Assembly: GCA_934149305.1 (NCBI GenBank)
Contig: CAKPEF010000005.1
Coordinates: 25,658 to 89,657 of the forward strand
Direction: 5' to 3'
DNA: 64,000 nucleotides
Origin: an uncultured Clostridia bacterium
Lineage (GTDB): Bacteria; Bacillota; Clostridia; TANB77; UBA1234
Numbering within the stretch: position 1 is the first letter of the stretch; every line of letters starts with the position of its first letter. Position numbers and translations under genes: made by a program. Below are positions 1 to 8,670 of this stretch, piece by piece. Below the pieces are notes generated by a model that saw only the letters and a program-made list of their open reading frames with translations, did not search any database and was not told where the DNA came from.

Positions 1-1
1 G

Positions 2-823
2 AAGTATAAAGATTTTGAATTGAAAGATATAAATTTGTCACTTCAAAAAGGCATGATAATGGGTTTTATAGGTGAGAACGGTGCTGGTAAAACAACTACA
101 ATTAAAGCGATTTTGAATTTAATAAACCCAACTTCAGGTGAGATTAAGATTTTTGGATTAGATAATAAAAAAGAAGAAGAGAAAATAAAAGAGGATATAG
201 GAGTTGTTCTAGATGATAGCTTTTTATCTGAATATTTGAATGCAGAAGATATAAATAAAATAATGAAAAACATTTATAAAAATTGGGATGAAAAATTATT
301 CTTTGAATACATAGAAAAATTTAAATTGCCTAGAAAACAGATACCTAAAGAGTTTTCTAGTGGAATGAAAATGAAATTAAAAATAGCAACTGCAATATCT
401 CATAAGCCTAAACTTTTAATATTAGATGAACCAACATCGGGATTAGACCCTGTTGCTAGAAATGAGATTTTAGATATTTTCCAAGAGTTTATAGAAAATG
501 GCGAAAATTCTATATTAGTTTCAAGTCATATAACCTCAGATTTAGAGCATATAGCAGATTATATAACTTTTATAAACGAAGGCAAAATAGTATTAAGTAA
601 AGAAAGAGATGAGCTACTAGAAAAGTACGGACTTGCAAAATGTAGTGAAGAAGAATTCAAGACAATCAACAGTAATGATTATATAAAATACAAAAAGAAT
701 AGATATGATTACGAAGTACTTGTAGAAGACAAAAATGAGTTTAAAAAGAAATATAATATTTCAATTGTTGATAGACCAAGTCTTGAAGATATAATGCTCA
801 TTTATATAAAGGGGGTAAAATAA
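2..823 (+). CDS. ABC transporter ATP-binding protein (5' end cut by window)
   Basis: ATPase subunit of a drug/antibiotic-type ABC exporter, acting on the cytoplasmic face of the membrane with the permease that follows. Walker A (GENGAGKT), the signature (SSGMKMK), Walker B (LLILDEPTSGLDP) and the switch His (SSHIT) appear in order. The reading frame is open to base 2, and the residues before TTG at 20 (KYKDFELKDINLSL) match the usual family N-terminus, so the real start lies outside the window. 273 residues are visible. The C-terminal ~60 residues are the variable tail seen in YtrB/BcrA-like ATPases. The stop is one base before the permease ATG, so the two are co-translated. Substrate unknown. 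Confidence 0.9.
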   Translation, partial: KYKDFELKDINLSLQKGMIMGFIGENGAGKTTTIKAILNLINPTSGEIKIFGLDNKKEEEKIKEDIGVVLDDSFLSEYLNAEDINKIMKNIYKNWDEKLFFEYIEKFKLPRKQIPKEFSSGMKMKLKIATAISHKPKLLILDEPTSGLDPVARNEILDIFQEFIENGENSILVSSHITSDLEHIADYITFINEGKIVLSKERDELLEKYGLAKCSEEEFKTINSNDYIKYKKNRYDYEVLVEDKNEFKKKYNISIVDRPSLEDIMLIYIKGVK

Positions 824-824
824 T

Positions 825-1472
825 ATGGAAAAAATCAAAGGACTAATAATAAAAGATATTTTACAACTAAAAACATATAGAAGAACTATAGTTTTATATA
901 TTGCAATTTTTATATTTTCATCTTTTTCAAGTGATGGTATAAATCAAGTGCTACTTATGCTTATGGCAATGTTTTTTGGAATGTTTGCAATAGCATCGTT
1001 TAATTACGATGCAAGCTCAAGGGCTGATAAATATATATTGTCACTTCCTTTAACTAAAAAAGAAGTAGTAAAGGCAAAATATATATTTATAATTTTAGCA
1101 ACATTTTTTGGAGCATTTTTAGGAACAGCGCTAAATATAGTATTAACTTATATAACCACGAAAAAGCTAATAAATTTAGGTATGCTTTTAAACACTATAT
1201 TTGCTGGATTGCTTGTAATAGCACTCGTGCAAGCTTTTCAAATTCCTTTTATATATAAATATGGACCAGAAAAGGGCAGACTTATTTCAATAATAATTAC
1301 GATGAGTTTTGTTTCACTTATAGTTGGAATTTTTAGTGCTCCAAAAACGACGGAAAACATAAGTGAAACGACAAAAATTCTTATGCCAATATTATTCTCT
1401 TTAGGAACAATGATTATATACTATATTTCATACAAAGTGTCGTGCATAATTTATAGCAAATCGGAGCAATAA
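825..1472 (+). CDS. ABC-2 type permease subunit
   Basis: Integral membrane partner of the preceding ATPase, 215 residues with about six hydrophobic segments. The stretch SLPLTKKEVVKAKYIF is typical of the ABC2_membrane_5-type permeases found next to YtrB-like ATPases. The ATG lies one base after the ATPase stop, and its G-rich ribosome binding site (810-816) sits inside the end of the ATPase gene, so the pair is translationally coupled. The substrate cannot be read from sequence; antibiotic or bacteriocin export, or envelope-stress response, are usual roles. A strong hairpin terminator follows. Confidence 0.85.
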   Translation: MEKIKGLIIKDILQLKTYRRTIVLYIAIFIFSSFSSDGINQVLLMLMAMFFGMFAIASFNYDASSRADKYILSLPLTKKEVVKAKYIFIILATFFGAFLGTALNIVLTYITTKKLINLGMLLNTIFAGLLVIALVQAFQIPFIYKYGPEKGRLISIIITMSFVSLIVGIFSAPKTTENISETTKILMPILFSLGTMIIYYISYKVSCIIYSKSEQ

Positions 1473-1482
1473 AATAAAAAAC

Positions 1483-1537
1483 AAAACACCTTTTTATTAT
1501 TCTTAAAATAATTTTAAGTGAAATAAAAAGGTGTTTT
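1483..1537. terminator. Bidirectional rho-independent terminator
   Basis: AAAACACCTTTTTATT (1483-1498) pairs perfectly with AATAAAAAGGTGTTTT (1522-1537), and a second small inverted repeat (CTTAAAAT/ATTTTAAG) sits in the loop. It separates the plus-strand ABC genes from the convergent radical SAM gene and can end both transcripts. Confidence 0.85.
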
Positions 1538-1538
1538 A

Positions 1539-2306
1539 CTAATTATCTTTGAAGGTACACTTTTTGCACAGTTCTTCTACAGCAATAGAATTCTTAAAGC
1601 CACTAATAATTTTTTCTGCTCTTTCTGAAGTTATTATGGCATTGAAATCTTCACGAAAAATATTTCCAAGATTTATATCACCGTTATTATCTAAACAACA
1701 AGGTACAACAGTTCCATCTGCTAATATTCCGATTTGATTTATAAGTCCATAGCAATATTTTTTTGCACAAGTTACTTCATTTTTTAAACTTGGCCAAGTA
1801 AATTCGTTTTTTTGAGATAAAAATATATTAGGAGCAAGGGTGAAATTTTCTTTTTGAGGAATAGAAACATTAAACTCGTTTTCAAGGAGAGTTTTATTTT
1901 TAATATCTTTATCTATATTCCATATTCTAAAGCAAACAATTGCATCTTGAATTTTTTTTGCAGTTTTAACAATATCTAGGCTATTTGTTGCATGAAGTGA
2001 GATATTTATTTGCCTTAAATATTTTGTGATTTCTAAATGCTTTTCAAGCATTGTAGCATTAGTTGTAAGATTTATTTTAAAGCCCATTTCAAATGCATAT
2101 TTTATAAATTCATCAACATTTGGATGAAGCAAAGGCTCGCCTTTGACATGTAAATAAATATAATTAGTGAATGTTCTTATTTTTTCTAAAATCAACTTAA
2201 ATTCATCAAATGTCATAAATCTACTTTCTCTGTTGTGAGGCAGACAAAAAGGACATTTTAGATTACATACATTAGTTATCTCTATATAAACTCTTTTAAA
2301 ACGCAT
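1539..2306 (-). CDS. Radical SAM protein with SPASM-like C-terminus
   Basis: 255-residue radical S-adenosylmethionine enzyme. The [4Fe-4S] motif CNLKCPFC is at residues 14-21, followed by a GEPLLHP stretch typical of the radical SAM barrel. The C-terminal part carries further cysteines (VPCC, then CKKC) around DGTVVPC, as in twitch/SPASM auxiliary-cluster domains. Its substrate is unknown; such enzymes often modify peptides or proteins, but no precursor peptide is visible nearby. It is a single gene, divergent from the S1 gene and convergent with the ABC pair. Start ATG at 2306 has an AGGAGGAAT-like site just upstream. Confidence 0.85.
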   Translation of the reverse strand: MRFKRVYIEITNVCNLKCPFCLPHNRESRFMTFDEFKLILEKIRTFTNYIYLHVKGEPLLHPNVDEFIKYAFEMGFKINLTTNATMLEKHLEITKYLRQINISLHATNSLDIVKTAKKIQDAIVCFRIWNIDKDIKNKTLLENEFNVSIPQKENFTLAPNIFLSQKNEFTWPSLKNEVTCAKKYCYGLINQIGILADGTVVPCCLDNNGDINLGNIFREDFNAIITSERAEKIISGFKNSIAVEELCKKCTFKDN

Positions 2307-2416
2307 AATTCCTCCTTTCTAGTAATACTAACATGAAATAGAAAAAAAGCAAAGAAGAAGTTAAAAAATTTGATATATTTTCCATAATATTACAACACAT
2401 AAAAGGCAAGAAACCA

Positions 2417-2445
2417 TTGACAAATTGCTCGAAATATAGGATAAT
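2417..2445 (+). promoter_or_regulatory. Sigma-A promoter for the S1-protein gene
   Basis: TTGACA (2417-2422), 17-bp spacer, GATAAT (2440-2445). This places transcription start near 2452 and shows that the longer in-frame reading beginning with TTG at 2417 is only the -35 box. Confidence 0.85.
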
Positions 2446-2518
2446 TATTAAAGCTTTTTACGTGAATTATTGGCGTAAGAAAAATAATTTAGCAGATTCG
2501 GAAAGGATTGATTTTAAA

Positions 2519-3610
2519 ATGGCAAATAATGAAGAACAAAACTTTGCAGAGTTATATGAAAACTCACTTAAAAAATTAGAGGAAGGAACTATCGTAGAAG
2601 GAACTATCGTAGATATCGTTGGAGAAGATATTTTCGTTGATTTAGGATACAAGGCAGACGGAGTTATACCAAGAGGAGAGTTCTCTTATGGTGATGAAAA
2701 ACCAGCTGATAAAGTAAAAGTTGGAGATAAAATATCAGCATACATCTTAAAGATGAATAATGGTCAAGGAAACGTATTGTTATCTACAAAAAGATTACAA
2801 TCAAAAAAATTAAGAGAAGAGTTCGAAGCAAATGTTAAAGCTGATAAACCAGTTGAAGCCAAAGTTACAGAGATTAAAGATGCTGGTGTTATAGCTGAAG
2901 CTGGTAGCACAAAAATATTTGTTCCAAGAACACAACTTGTTAAGAAAGTTACAGATTTAGCTGAATACAAGGGCAAAACACTTGCACTAAAAGTTATCGA
3001 ATACAACCCAGAAAAGAGAAAGATAGTTGGTTCAGAAAGAAAGCTTGCAGACGAATTAAGAGAAATGCAACTTGCTAAAACATGGGCTGAAATAGAAGTT
3101 GGTAAAACAATAATCGGTACAGTTAGACAAATTACAGATTACGGTGCTTTTGTTGATATTGGTGGAATTGATGGTTTACTTCATATTACAGAAATCTCTT
3201 GGAAGCAAATTAAACATCCAAGTGAAGTTTTAAAAGTTGGTGACCAAATCAAAGTTAGAGTTATAAAGATAGACAAAGAACATAACAAAATTTCTTTATC
3301 ATACAAAAATCCAGAGGATGATCCTTGGGCAAACATTAAATACCAAGTAACTGATATTGTTACAGGTAAAGTTGTAAGCTTAAAACCTTTTGGAGCATTT
3401 GTAGAATTACCAAACGGAATGGAAGCTTTGGTTCACATATCAAACATCACAAATAGAAGAATTGCTAAACCAGATGAAGTTCTTAAAATTGGTGATGAAG
3501 TTACAGGTAAAATAATAGAAATCAATCCAGAAAAGAGAAGAATTGAAATTTCTATAAGAGAACTTGAGAACGCAGAAGCTGAAGAAAGCAAAGAAAACAC
3601 AGAAGAATAA
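2519..3610 (+). CDS. rpsA: S1 RNA-binding domain protein (ribosomal protein S1 homologue)
   Basis: 363-residue protein built of four S1 OB-fold repeats at about residues 20-90, 105-170, 190-260 and 275-345. The last two are the most canonical (DYGAFVDIG...LLHITEIS; PFGAFVEL...LVHISNIT). Low-GC Gram-positive S1 proteins are shorter than the six-repeat E. coli form and assist mRNA binding on the 30S subunit. The start at 2519 is chosen because a consensus promoter occupies 2417-2445 and a GAAAGG site precedes this ATG. The acidic tail (ENAEAEESKENTEE) is usual. A structured 220-bp spacer leads to typA. Confidence 0.88.
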   Translation: MANNEEQNFAELYENSLKKLEEGTIVEGTIVDIVGEDIFVDLGYKADGVIPRGEFSYGDEKPADKVKVGDKISAYILKMNNGQGNVLLSTKRLQSKKLREEFEANVKADKPVEAKVTEIKDAGVIAEAGSTKIFVPRTQLVKKVTDLAEYKGKTLALKVIEYNPEKRKIVGSERKLADELREMQLAKTWAEIEVGKTIIGTVRQITDYGAFVDIGGIDGLLHITEISWKQIKHPSEVLKVGDQIKVRVIKIDKEHNKISLSYKNPEDDPWANIKYQVTDIVTGKVVSLKPFGAFVELPNGMEALVHISNITNRRIAKPDEVLKIGDEVTGKIIEINPEKRRIEISIRELENAEAEESKENTEE

Positions 3611-3663
3611 GAATATATTAAGTTCTTAAAAGAATGTGTAGAGTAACAATTGTAAAGAAGTAA

Positions 3664-3802
3664 TATTGGCGGGTGAATAGCCCGCCAATAAAAAGGCTTT
3701 ATGGAAAAGTTATGTAAATAGATAAAAATGACAAAAAATATAAAAATGAATCGAATTTGGTTACCTCCCAGGTAACCAAGTGATAAATGGCCACTTGCCA
3801 TT
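3664..3802 (+). promoter_or_regulatory. Three tandem hairpins between S1 gene and typA
   Basis: Three stem-loops are visible: TATTGGCGGG/CCCGCCAATA (3664-3673 with 3681-3690), TTGGTTACCT/AGGTAACCAA with a CCC loop (3757-3766 with 3770-3779), and AATGGC/GCCATT (3786-3791 with 3797-3802). None is followed by a T-run, so they are not classical terminators. They lie in the probable typA leader and could control stability, processing or translation. No known riboswitch class is recognised. Confidence 0.6.
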
Positions 3803-3837
3803 AGATATAATCCAAAAAACGAAAAGGGGAATTAGAA

Positions 3838-5652
3838 ATGGAAATTAGAAATGTAGCTATTATCGCCCATGTTGACCATGGCAAGACTACACTTGTAGAT
3901 GCTTTATTAAAGCAATCTGGTACATTTAGAGCAAATGAGCATGTAGATGAGCGTGTTATGGACTCAAATGCACTAGAAAAAGAAAGAGGAATCACTATAC
4001 TTGCTAAAAACACTGCAGTTCATTATGGTGATTACAAAATCAATATTATTGATACACCAGGACATGCTGACTTCGGTGGAGAAGTTGAACGTGTTTTGAA
4101 AATGGTTGATGGTGTAATACTTCTTGTTGACGCCTTTGAAGGTGTTATGCCACAAACAAGATTCGTTTTGAGAAAAGCTTTAGCACTTAACTTAAAACCA
4201 ATCGTTGTTTTAAACAAAATAGACAGACCAGGAGCAAGACCTAAGGCTGTAGTAGATGAAGTAATTGATTTGTTCTTAGAGCTTGCAGCAAACGATGATC
4301 AATTAAACTTCCCAGTTATTTATGCTTCAGGAAAACAAGGCGTTGCTTCGATGGATCCTGATGTTCCAGGAACAGATATGAAGCCTATATTTGAAACAAT
4401 AATCAATTATATAGGAGCTCCATGCGTTGATAGAAGCAAGCCATTCCAAATGCTTGTTTCAAGCATTGACTATGACAACTATGTTGGAAGAATAGCAATT
4501 GGTAGAGTTGAAAGAGGAAAGATTCTTCAAGGACAAAATGTTGCTGTATGTAGAAAAGATGGAAACATTCAAAATCTAAAGATAGGAAAAATATACACAT
4601 ATCAAGGTTTAAAGAGAATAGAAATTGACGAAGCTGATGCCGGTGATATAGTTGCAGTTGTTGGTATTCCAGATATAAATATTGGTGAGACAATAGCTGA
4701 TCCAAATGAACCAGAGGCAGTACCTTTCGTTGATATTGATGAACCTACTCTAACAATGACATTTAGTGTTAATAATGGACCATTTGCAGGTAGAGAAGGC
4801 GAATTCGTTACATCAAGACATTTAAGAGACAGACTTATGAAAGAACTTGAATCAAATGTAAGCTTGAGAGTTGAAGAAACAGATAGCCCAGATAGCTTTA
4901 AGGTTTCAGGAAGAGGAGAATTACATTTATCTGTTCTTATCGAGACAATGAGAAGAGAAGGTTTTGAATTTATGGTATCAAGACCATCTGTAATATATAA
5001 AGAAATCAATGGCGTAAAATGCGAACCAATGGAAGACTTAGTTATCGATGTTCCAGATGAATATACAGGTTCTGTTATCGAGAAATTAGGTGTAAGAAAA
5101 GCTGAAATGACAAACATGGTTGCAGGAAATCAAGGATATACAAGACTTGAGTTCAAAATACCTGCAAGAGGTTTGATTGGTTATAGAAGCGAATTCATGA
5201 CAGATACAAAGGGAAACGGAATAATGAACCATGTATTTAATGGATACGAACCTGCAAAAGGCGATATAGCTGCTAGAAACAAAGGTGTTCTAATAGCATT
5301 TGAAACAGGAAAATCAGTTACTTATGGACTATACAATGCACAAGAAAGAGGAACATTATTTATAGGAGCGGGTGTTGAAGTATATCAAGGTATGATAATA
5401 GGTGAAAACGCTAGACCAGACGATATGGAAGTAAACGTATGTAAAGAAAAACACTTAACAAATACCAGAGCATCAGGTAGTGATGATGCATTAAGACTAA
5501 CACCACCAAGAGTTTTATCACTAGAACAAGCAATCGAATTCATTGCTGAAGATGAATTAGTAGAAGTTACACCACAAAATATAAGACTAAGAAAGAAAAT
5601 ACTAGATCCAACAGCTAGAATCCGTTGGATGAGAGCAAACGGATTGCTATAA
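3838..5652 (+). CDS. typA: Translational GTPase TypA/BipA
   Basis: 604 residues, full family length. GTPase motifs are intact: AHVDHGKTT (G1), RGITI (G2), DTPGH (G3), NKID (G4) and YASGK (G5). They are followed by the EF-G-like domain II, domain III, domain V and the TypA-specific C-terminal domain (RGLIGYRSEFMT is the family hallmark). TypA binds the ribosome and helps 50S assembly and stress or cold adaptation. Start ATG 3838 has AGGGGA ten bases upstream. It is preceded by a leader with three hairpins and followed by a clear terminator, so it is either monocistronic or shares a transcript with the S1 gene. Confidence 0.97.
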   Translation: MEIRNVAIIAHVDHGKTTLVDALLKQSGTFRANEHVDERVMDSNALEKERGITILAKNTAVHYGDYKINIIDTPGHADFGGEVERVLKMVDGVILLVDAFEGVMPQTRFVLRKALALNLKPIVVLNKIDRPGARPKAVVDEVIDLFLELAANDDQLNFPVIYASGKQGVASMDPDVPGTDMKPIFETIINYIGAPCVDRSKPFQMLVSSIDYDNYVGRIAIGRVERGKILQGQNVAVCRKDGNIQNLKIGKIYTYQGLKRIEIDEADAGDIVAVVGIPDINIGETIADPNEPEAVPFVDIDEPTLTMTFSVNNGPFAGREGEFVTSRHLRDRLMKELESNVSLRVEETDSPDSFKVSGRGELHLSVLIETMRREGFEFMVSRPSVIYKEINGVKCEPMEDLVIDVPDEYTGSVIEKLGVRKAEMTNMVAGNQGYTRLEFKIPARGLIGYRSEFMTDTKGNGIMNHVFNGYEPAKGDIAARNKGVLIAFETGKSVTYGLYNAQERGTLFIGAGVEVYQGMIIGENARPDDMEVNVCKEKHLTNTRASGSDDALRLTPPRVLSLEQAIEFIAEDELVEVTPQNIRLRKKILDPTARIRWMRANGLL

Positions 5653-5658
5653 AGTCAA

Positions 5659-5700
5659 GAAAGAATGTACTTAAATAAAAATTTAGGTACATTCTTTTTT
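5659..5700 (+). terminator. Rho-independent terminator of typA
   Basis: AAGAATGTAC (5661-5670) pairs with GTACATTCTT (5687-5696), followed by a T-run. Confidence 0.88.
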
Positions 5701-5704
5701 GTAT

Positions 5705-5732
5705 TTGCAGTTACCATAATTTATGGTATAAT
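5705..5732 (+). promoter_or_regulatory. Promoter of queA-tgt with spacer palindrome
   Basis: TTGCAG (5705-5710), 16-bp spacer, TATAAT (5727-5732). The spacer holds a perfect inverted repeat, ACCATAA-T-TTATGGT (5713-5727), that runs into the -10 box. This is the geometry of a repressor operator, but no regulator is known for it. Confidence 0.7.
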
Positions 5733-5826
5733 AGCAAAGAATGGTTAAATTATTGAGTGCCTTGTGCACTCTAAGATTTTGACTGTATTTCAAAATATAA
5801 TTTAATTATAGATAGGATGATAAAAA

Positions 5827-6861
5827 ATGAAATTACAAGATTTTTATTATGACTTGCCAGAAGAGCTTATAGCACAACATCCAACAGAAAAAAGAGATGA
5901 GTGTAGACTACTTGTTTTAGACAAAGAAACTGGAAAAATCGAGCACAAAATTTTTAAAGATATTGTTAAGTACATATCTCCAAATGATTGCTTGGTAATA
6001 AATGAAACAAGGGTTATTCCTGCTAGACTTTATGGCAGAAGAGAAGAAAAAGAAGAAAAAATTGAAATGCTACTTCTAAAGGATTTAGGTGATGAGAAGT
6101 GGGAGGTTCTAGTAAAACCGGGCAAAAAGTGCAAAATAGGTACAGAGCTTTTATTTGAAACAGATGGTGAGGTTTTACTAAAAGCAAAAGTTATTGAGAT
6201 TAAAGAAGATGGAAATAGGGTTGTAAAACTTTCATATGATGGCATTTTGAATGAAATATTAGATAAAATTGGAATAATGCCACTTCCACCATATATACAT
6301 GAAAAGCTAAAAGAAAAAGAAAGTTATCAAACAGTATATAGCAAGGTTGAAGGTAGTGCCGCAGCACCTACAGCCGGCTTACATTTTACACCAGAATTGT
6401 TAAATGAACTTGAGAAAAAAGGCGTAAAAATAGCTAGAGTTTTGCTACATGTCGGACTTGGTACTTTTAGACCGGTAAAAGAAGAAAACATAGAAGATCA
6501 CAAAATGCATTCTGAGTATTACGAAATATCTAAAGAAGCATGCGATATAATAAATGAGACAAAGAAGAATGGTGGAAGGGTAATTTGTGTTGGTACAACT
6601 TCATGTAGAACTGTTGAATCAGCAGCTGATGAGAATGGCTTTTTAAAGCCTCAAAATGGCAATACAGAGATATTTATATATCCAGGATATAAGTTTAAGG
6701 TATTAGATTGTTTAATAACTAATTTTCACTTGCCAGAGAGCACACTTTTAATGCTTATATCAGCACTTGCAAATAGAGAAATGATAATGAATACATATAA
6801 AGTTGCTGTCGAAGAAAAATACAGATTTTTTAGTTTTGGAGATGCAATGCTAATTAAATAA
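5827..6861 (+). CDS. queA: S-adenosylmethionine:tRNA ribosyltransferase-isomerase
   Basis: 344 residues, full length for QueA. It transfers and isomerises the ribosyl group of SAM onto 7-aminomethyl-7-deazaguanine at tRNA position 34, giving epoxyqueuosine. Family signatures include the N-terminal YDLPEELIAQHP, AAPTAGLHFT, the LLHVGLGTFRPV stretch and the C-terminal TNFHLPESTLLMLISA. It is first in a two-gene unit with tgt, which makes the preceding step, so the pair carries queuosine modification of tRNAs with GUN anticodons. Its own promoter precedes it. Confidence 0.97.
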   Translation: MKLQDFYYDLPEELIAQHPTEKRDECRLLVLDKETGKIEHKIFKDIVKYISPNDCLVINETRVIPARLYGRREEKEEKIEMLLLKDLGDEKWEVLVKPGKKCKIGTELLFETDGEVLLKAKVIEIKEDGNRVVKLSYDGILNEILDKIGIMPLPPYIHEKLKEKESYQTVYSKVEGSAAAPTAGLHFTPELLNELEKKGVKIARVLLHVGLGTFRPVKEENIEDHKMHSEYYEISKEACDIINETKKNGGRVICVGTTSCRTVESAADENGFLKPQNGNTEIFIYPGYKFKVLDCLITNFHLPESTLLMLISALANREMIMNTYKVAVEEKYRFFSFGDAMLIK

Positions 6862-6905
6862 AAATGCATGAAAATCATAATTATTTTAGATGAAAGGAAA
6901 ACTAT

Positions 6906-8030
6906 ATGGAACAACCTATTAGATACGAATTATTAAAAAAAGATAAAAAAACTGGTGCGAGACGCGGAAGAATATATACCCCACATGGAATTATAGAAAC
7001 ACCAGTATTTATGCCTGTTGGAACACAAGCAACAGTAAAAGCAATGACACCAGATGAACTTAAAGAAATGGTAGATGCAAGAATTATTTTGTCAAACACA
7101 TATCATTTATTTTTAAGACCTGGAGATGAGCTAATTAAAGAGGCAGGTGGACTTCACAAGTTCATGAATTGGGATAGGCCTATCCTTACAGATAGTGGCG
7201 GATTTCAAGTTTTTAGCCTTGCAGATTTAAGAAATATCACAGAAGAAGGAGTAAAATTCAAGTCACATTTAGATGGTAGCGAAAAGTTTTTATCTCCTGA
7301 AATTTCTATGAAGATTCAGAATAATTTAGGTAGCGATATAATGATGGCTTTTGATGAATGTGCACCTTATCCATCAGATTATGACTACACAAAAAAGTCT
7401 ATGGAAATGACAACGCGTTGGGCAAAAAGATGCTTAGAAGCGCATAAAAATAAAGAAAAACAAGGATTATTCGGAATAGTTCAAGGTGGTATGTATAAAG
7501 ATTTAAGAGAGCAAAGTGCAAAGGCACTCGTAGAACTTAATTTTCCAGGATATGCAGTTGGCGGTTTAAGTGTAGGTGAACCAGCAGAGCTTATGTATGA
7601 AATTTTATCTGCTACAACACCATTTTTGCCAGAAAATAAGCCTAGATATTTGATGGGTGTTGGAACACCAGATTATTTGATAGAAGCAGTGCTAAGAGGA
7701 ATTGATATGTGCGACTGCGTATTGCCAACAAGAATTGCTCGAAATGGAACAGCAATGACATCAGAAGGAAAGGTCGTAGTTAGAAATGCAACTTACGAAA
7801 GAGATTGGACACCGCTTGATCATAATTGCGATTGTTATACTTGCAAAAACTATACAAGAGCATACATAAGACATTTAGTAAAATGCGGTGAAATATTAGG
7901 TGCAAGACTAATAACAATACATAACTTGCGTTTCTTAGTTAAACTTATGGAAGATGTAAGAAAAGCAATAGAAGAAGATAGATTGCTAGAGTTTAGAGAA
8001 GAGTTTTATAAAAATTATTATGGAAAATAA
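6906..8030 (+). CDS. tgt: tRNA-guanine transglycosylase
   Basis: 374 residues. It exchanges guanine-34 for the queuine precursor preQ1 in tRNAs for Asn, Asp, His and Tyr; the tRNA-Asn(GTT) gene at 53354 is one such target. Seen: catalytic Asp in TDSGGFQVFSL, second Asp in GIDMCDCVLPTR, the substrate loop GGLSVGE and the zinc site CDCYTC plus a downstream His (AYIRHL). Start ATG 6906 is preceded by GAAAGG. It is co-directional with queA with a 44-bp gap, probably one operon. Confidence 0.97.
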   Translation: MEQPIRYELLKKDKKTGARRGRIYTPHGIIETPVFMPVGTQATVKAMTPDELKEMVDARIILSNTYHLFLRPGDELIKEAGGLHKFMNWDRPILTDSGGFQVFSLADLRNITEEGVKFKSHLDGSEKFLSPEISMKIQNNLGSDIMMAFDECAPYPSDYDYTKKSMEMTTRWAKRCLEAHKNKEKQGLFGIVQGGMYKDLREQSAKALVELNFPGYAVGGLSVGEPAELMYEILSATTPFLPENKPRYLMGVGTPDYLIEAVLRGIDMCDCVLPTRIARNGTAMTSEGKVVVRNATYERDWTPLDHNCDCYTCKNYTRAYIRHLVKCGEILGARLITIHNLRFLVKLMEDVRKAIEEDRLLEFREEFYKNYYGK

Positions 8031-8083
8031 TATAATCATTAACAATGTTGTATTTTCATGCGAATAATAACTTTTAATTTTCC

Positions 8084-8112
8084 TTGAACCTTAATTTTAG
8101 TCGTATTATAAT
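8084..8112 (+). promoter_or_regulatory. Promoter of Smr-domain gene
   Basis: TTGAAC (8084-8089), 17-bp spacer, TATAAT (8107-8112), 35 bp before the ATG. Confidence 0.75.
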
Positions 8113-8146
8113 GTTTATGTAAAAGTTTTCTTAAGGAGTGTGAAAA

Positions 8147-8488
8147 ATGGAAATAGCAAATATTGAAAAATACATGCCAACGGTGTATCAGGCCGAAATA
8201 TTGGTAAAGAATAATCTAGAGATGTATAGAAGACAAGGCGTGAAAGCTTTTAAAATAATACATGGTTATGGTTCTACAGGAAAAGGCGGGGCTTTAAGAA
8301 CAGGAATTAGAAATTATTTAAGCCAGCTAAAAGGAGCAAAAATAATTGCTGATTATATTCCAGGTGAAGAATGGACGGCGTTTAATGAGACAACAAGAAA
8401 AGTACTAGATTTAGATAACTCTTTTAGAAAAGATTCAGATTTAGGTCAAATGAATTCAGGGGTTACAATTATTGTTATTTCGTGGTAG
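8147..8488 (+). CDS. Stand-alone Smr domain protein
   Basis: 113 residues. The stretch IIHGYGSTGKGGALRTGI matches the Smr domain HGxGxGxLR nuclease motif found at the C-terminus of MutS2, with an insertion in the glycine loop. Stand-alone Smr proteins are putative endonucleases, some linked to ribosome-collision rescue on mRNA. AAGGAGTG precedes ATG 8147 and the gene has its own promoter, so it is probably expressed alone. The C-terminal half after the motif is not distinctive. Exact substrate unknown. Confidence 0.75.
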   Translation: MEIANIEKYMPTVYQAEILVKNNLEMYRRQGVKAFKIIHGYGSTGKGGALRTGIRNYLSQLKGAKIIADYIPGEEWTAFNETTRKVLDLDNSFRKDSDLGQMNSGVTIIVISW

Positions 8489-8550
8489 AATTGTAACATA
8501 TAAATACATAGGTAGTGTAAACTAATTTGTAAAAAATATAAAACAGCTAT

Positions 8551-8587
8551 AAAATGTAGCTTAAGCTTAAGCGTGCTCCATAAAAAT
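8551..8587 (+). repeat. Core of dispersed intergenic repeat (degenerate copy)
   Basis: Contains ATGTAGCTTAAGCTTAAG followed by GTGCTCCATAAAAAT, the same core as in the MITE-like elements at 20709, 43338 and 59216. Clear terminal repeats are not seen here. It occupies the gap between the Smr gene and the next CDS. Confidence 0.75.
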
Positions 8588-8670
8588 CAATTGATAGTGA
8601 TACACAAAAATAAAGTTGAAAAAATATTACAATTAGTAAATACAACCAATACATAAGAGGAGGATAAAAA

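Noticed and set aside
2417..2518. N-terminal extension of the S1 protein from TTG 2417
   Set aside because: The TTG is the -35 box of a consensus promoter; the extension has no S1-like sequence.
3664..3690. GGCGGG/CCCGCC hairpin as terminator of the S1 gene
   Set aside because: It is followed by A-rich sequence, not T, on the plus strand.
4403..5117. Open frames on the minus strand inside typA
   Set aside because: They are shadows of typA in other frames, with no ribosome binding site and skewed composition. The same holds for antisense frames inside mfd, ppdK and the hydrolase.
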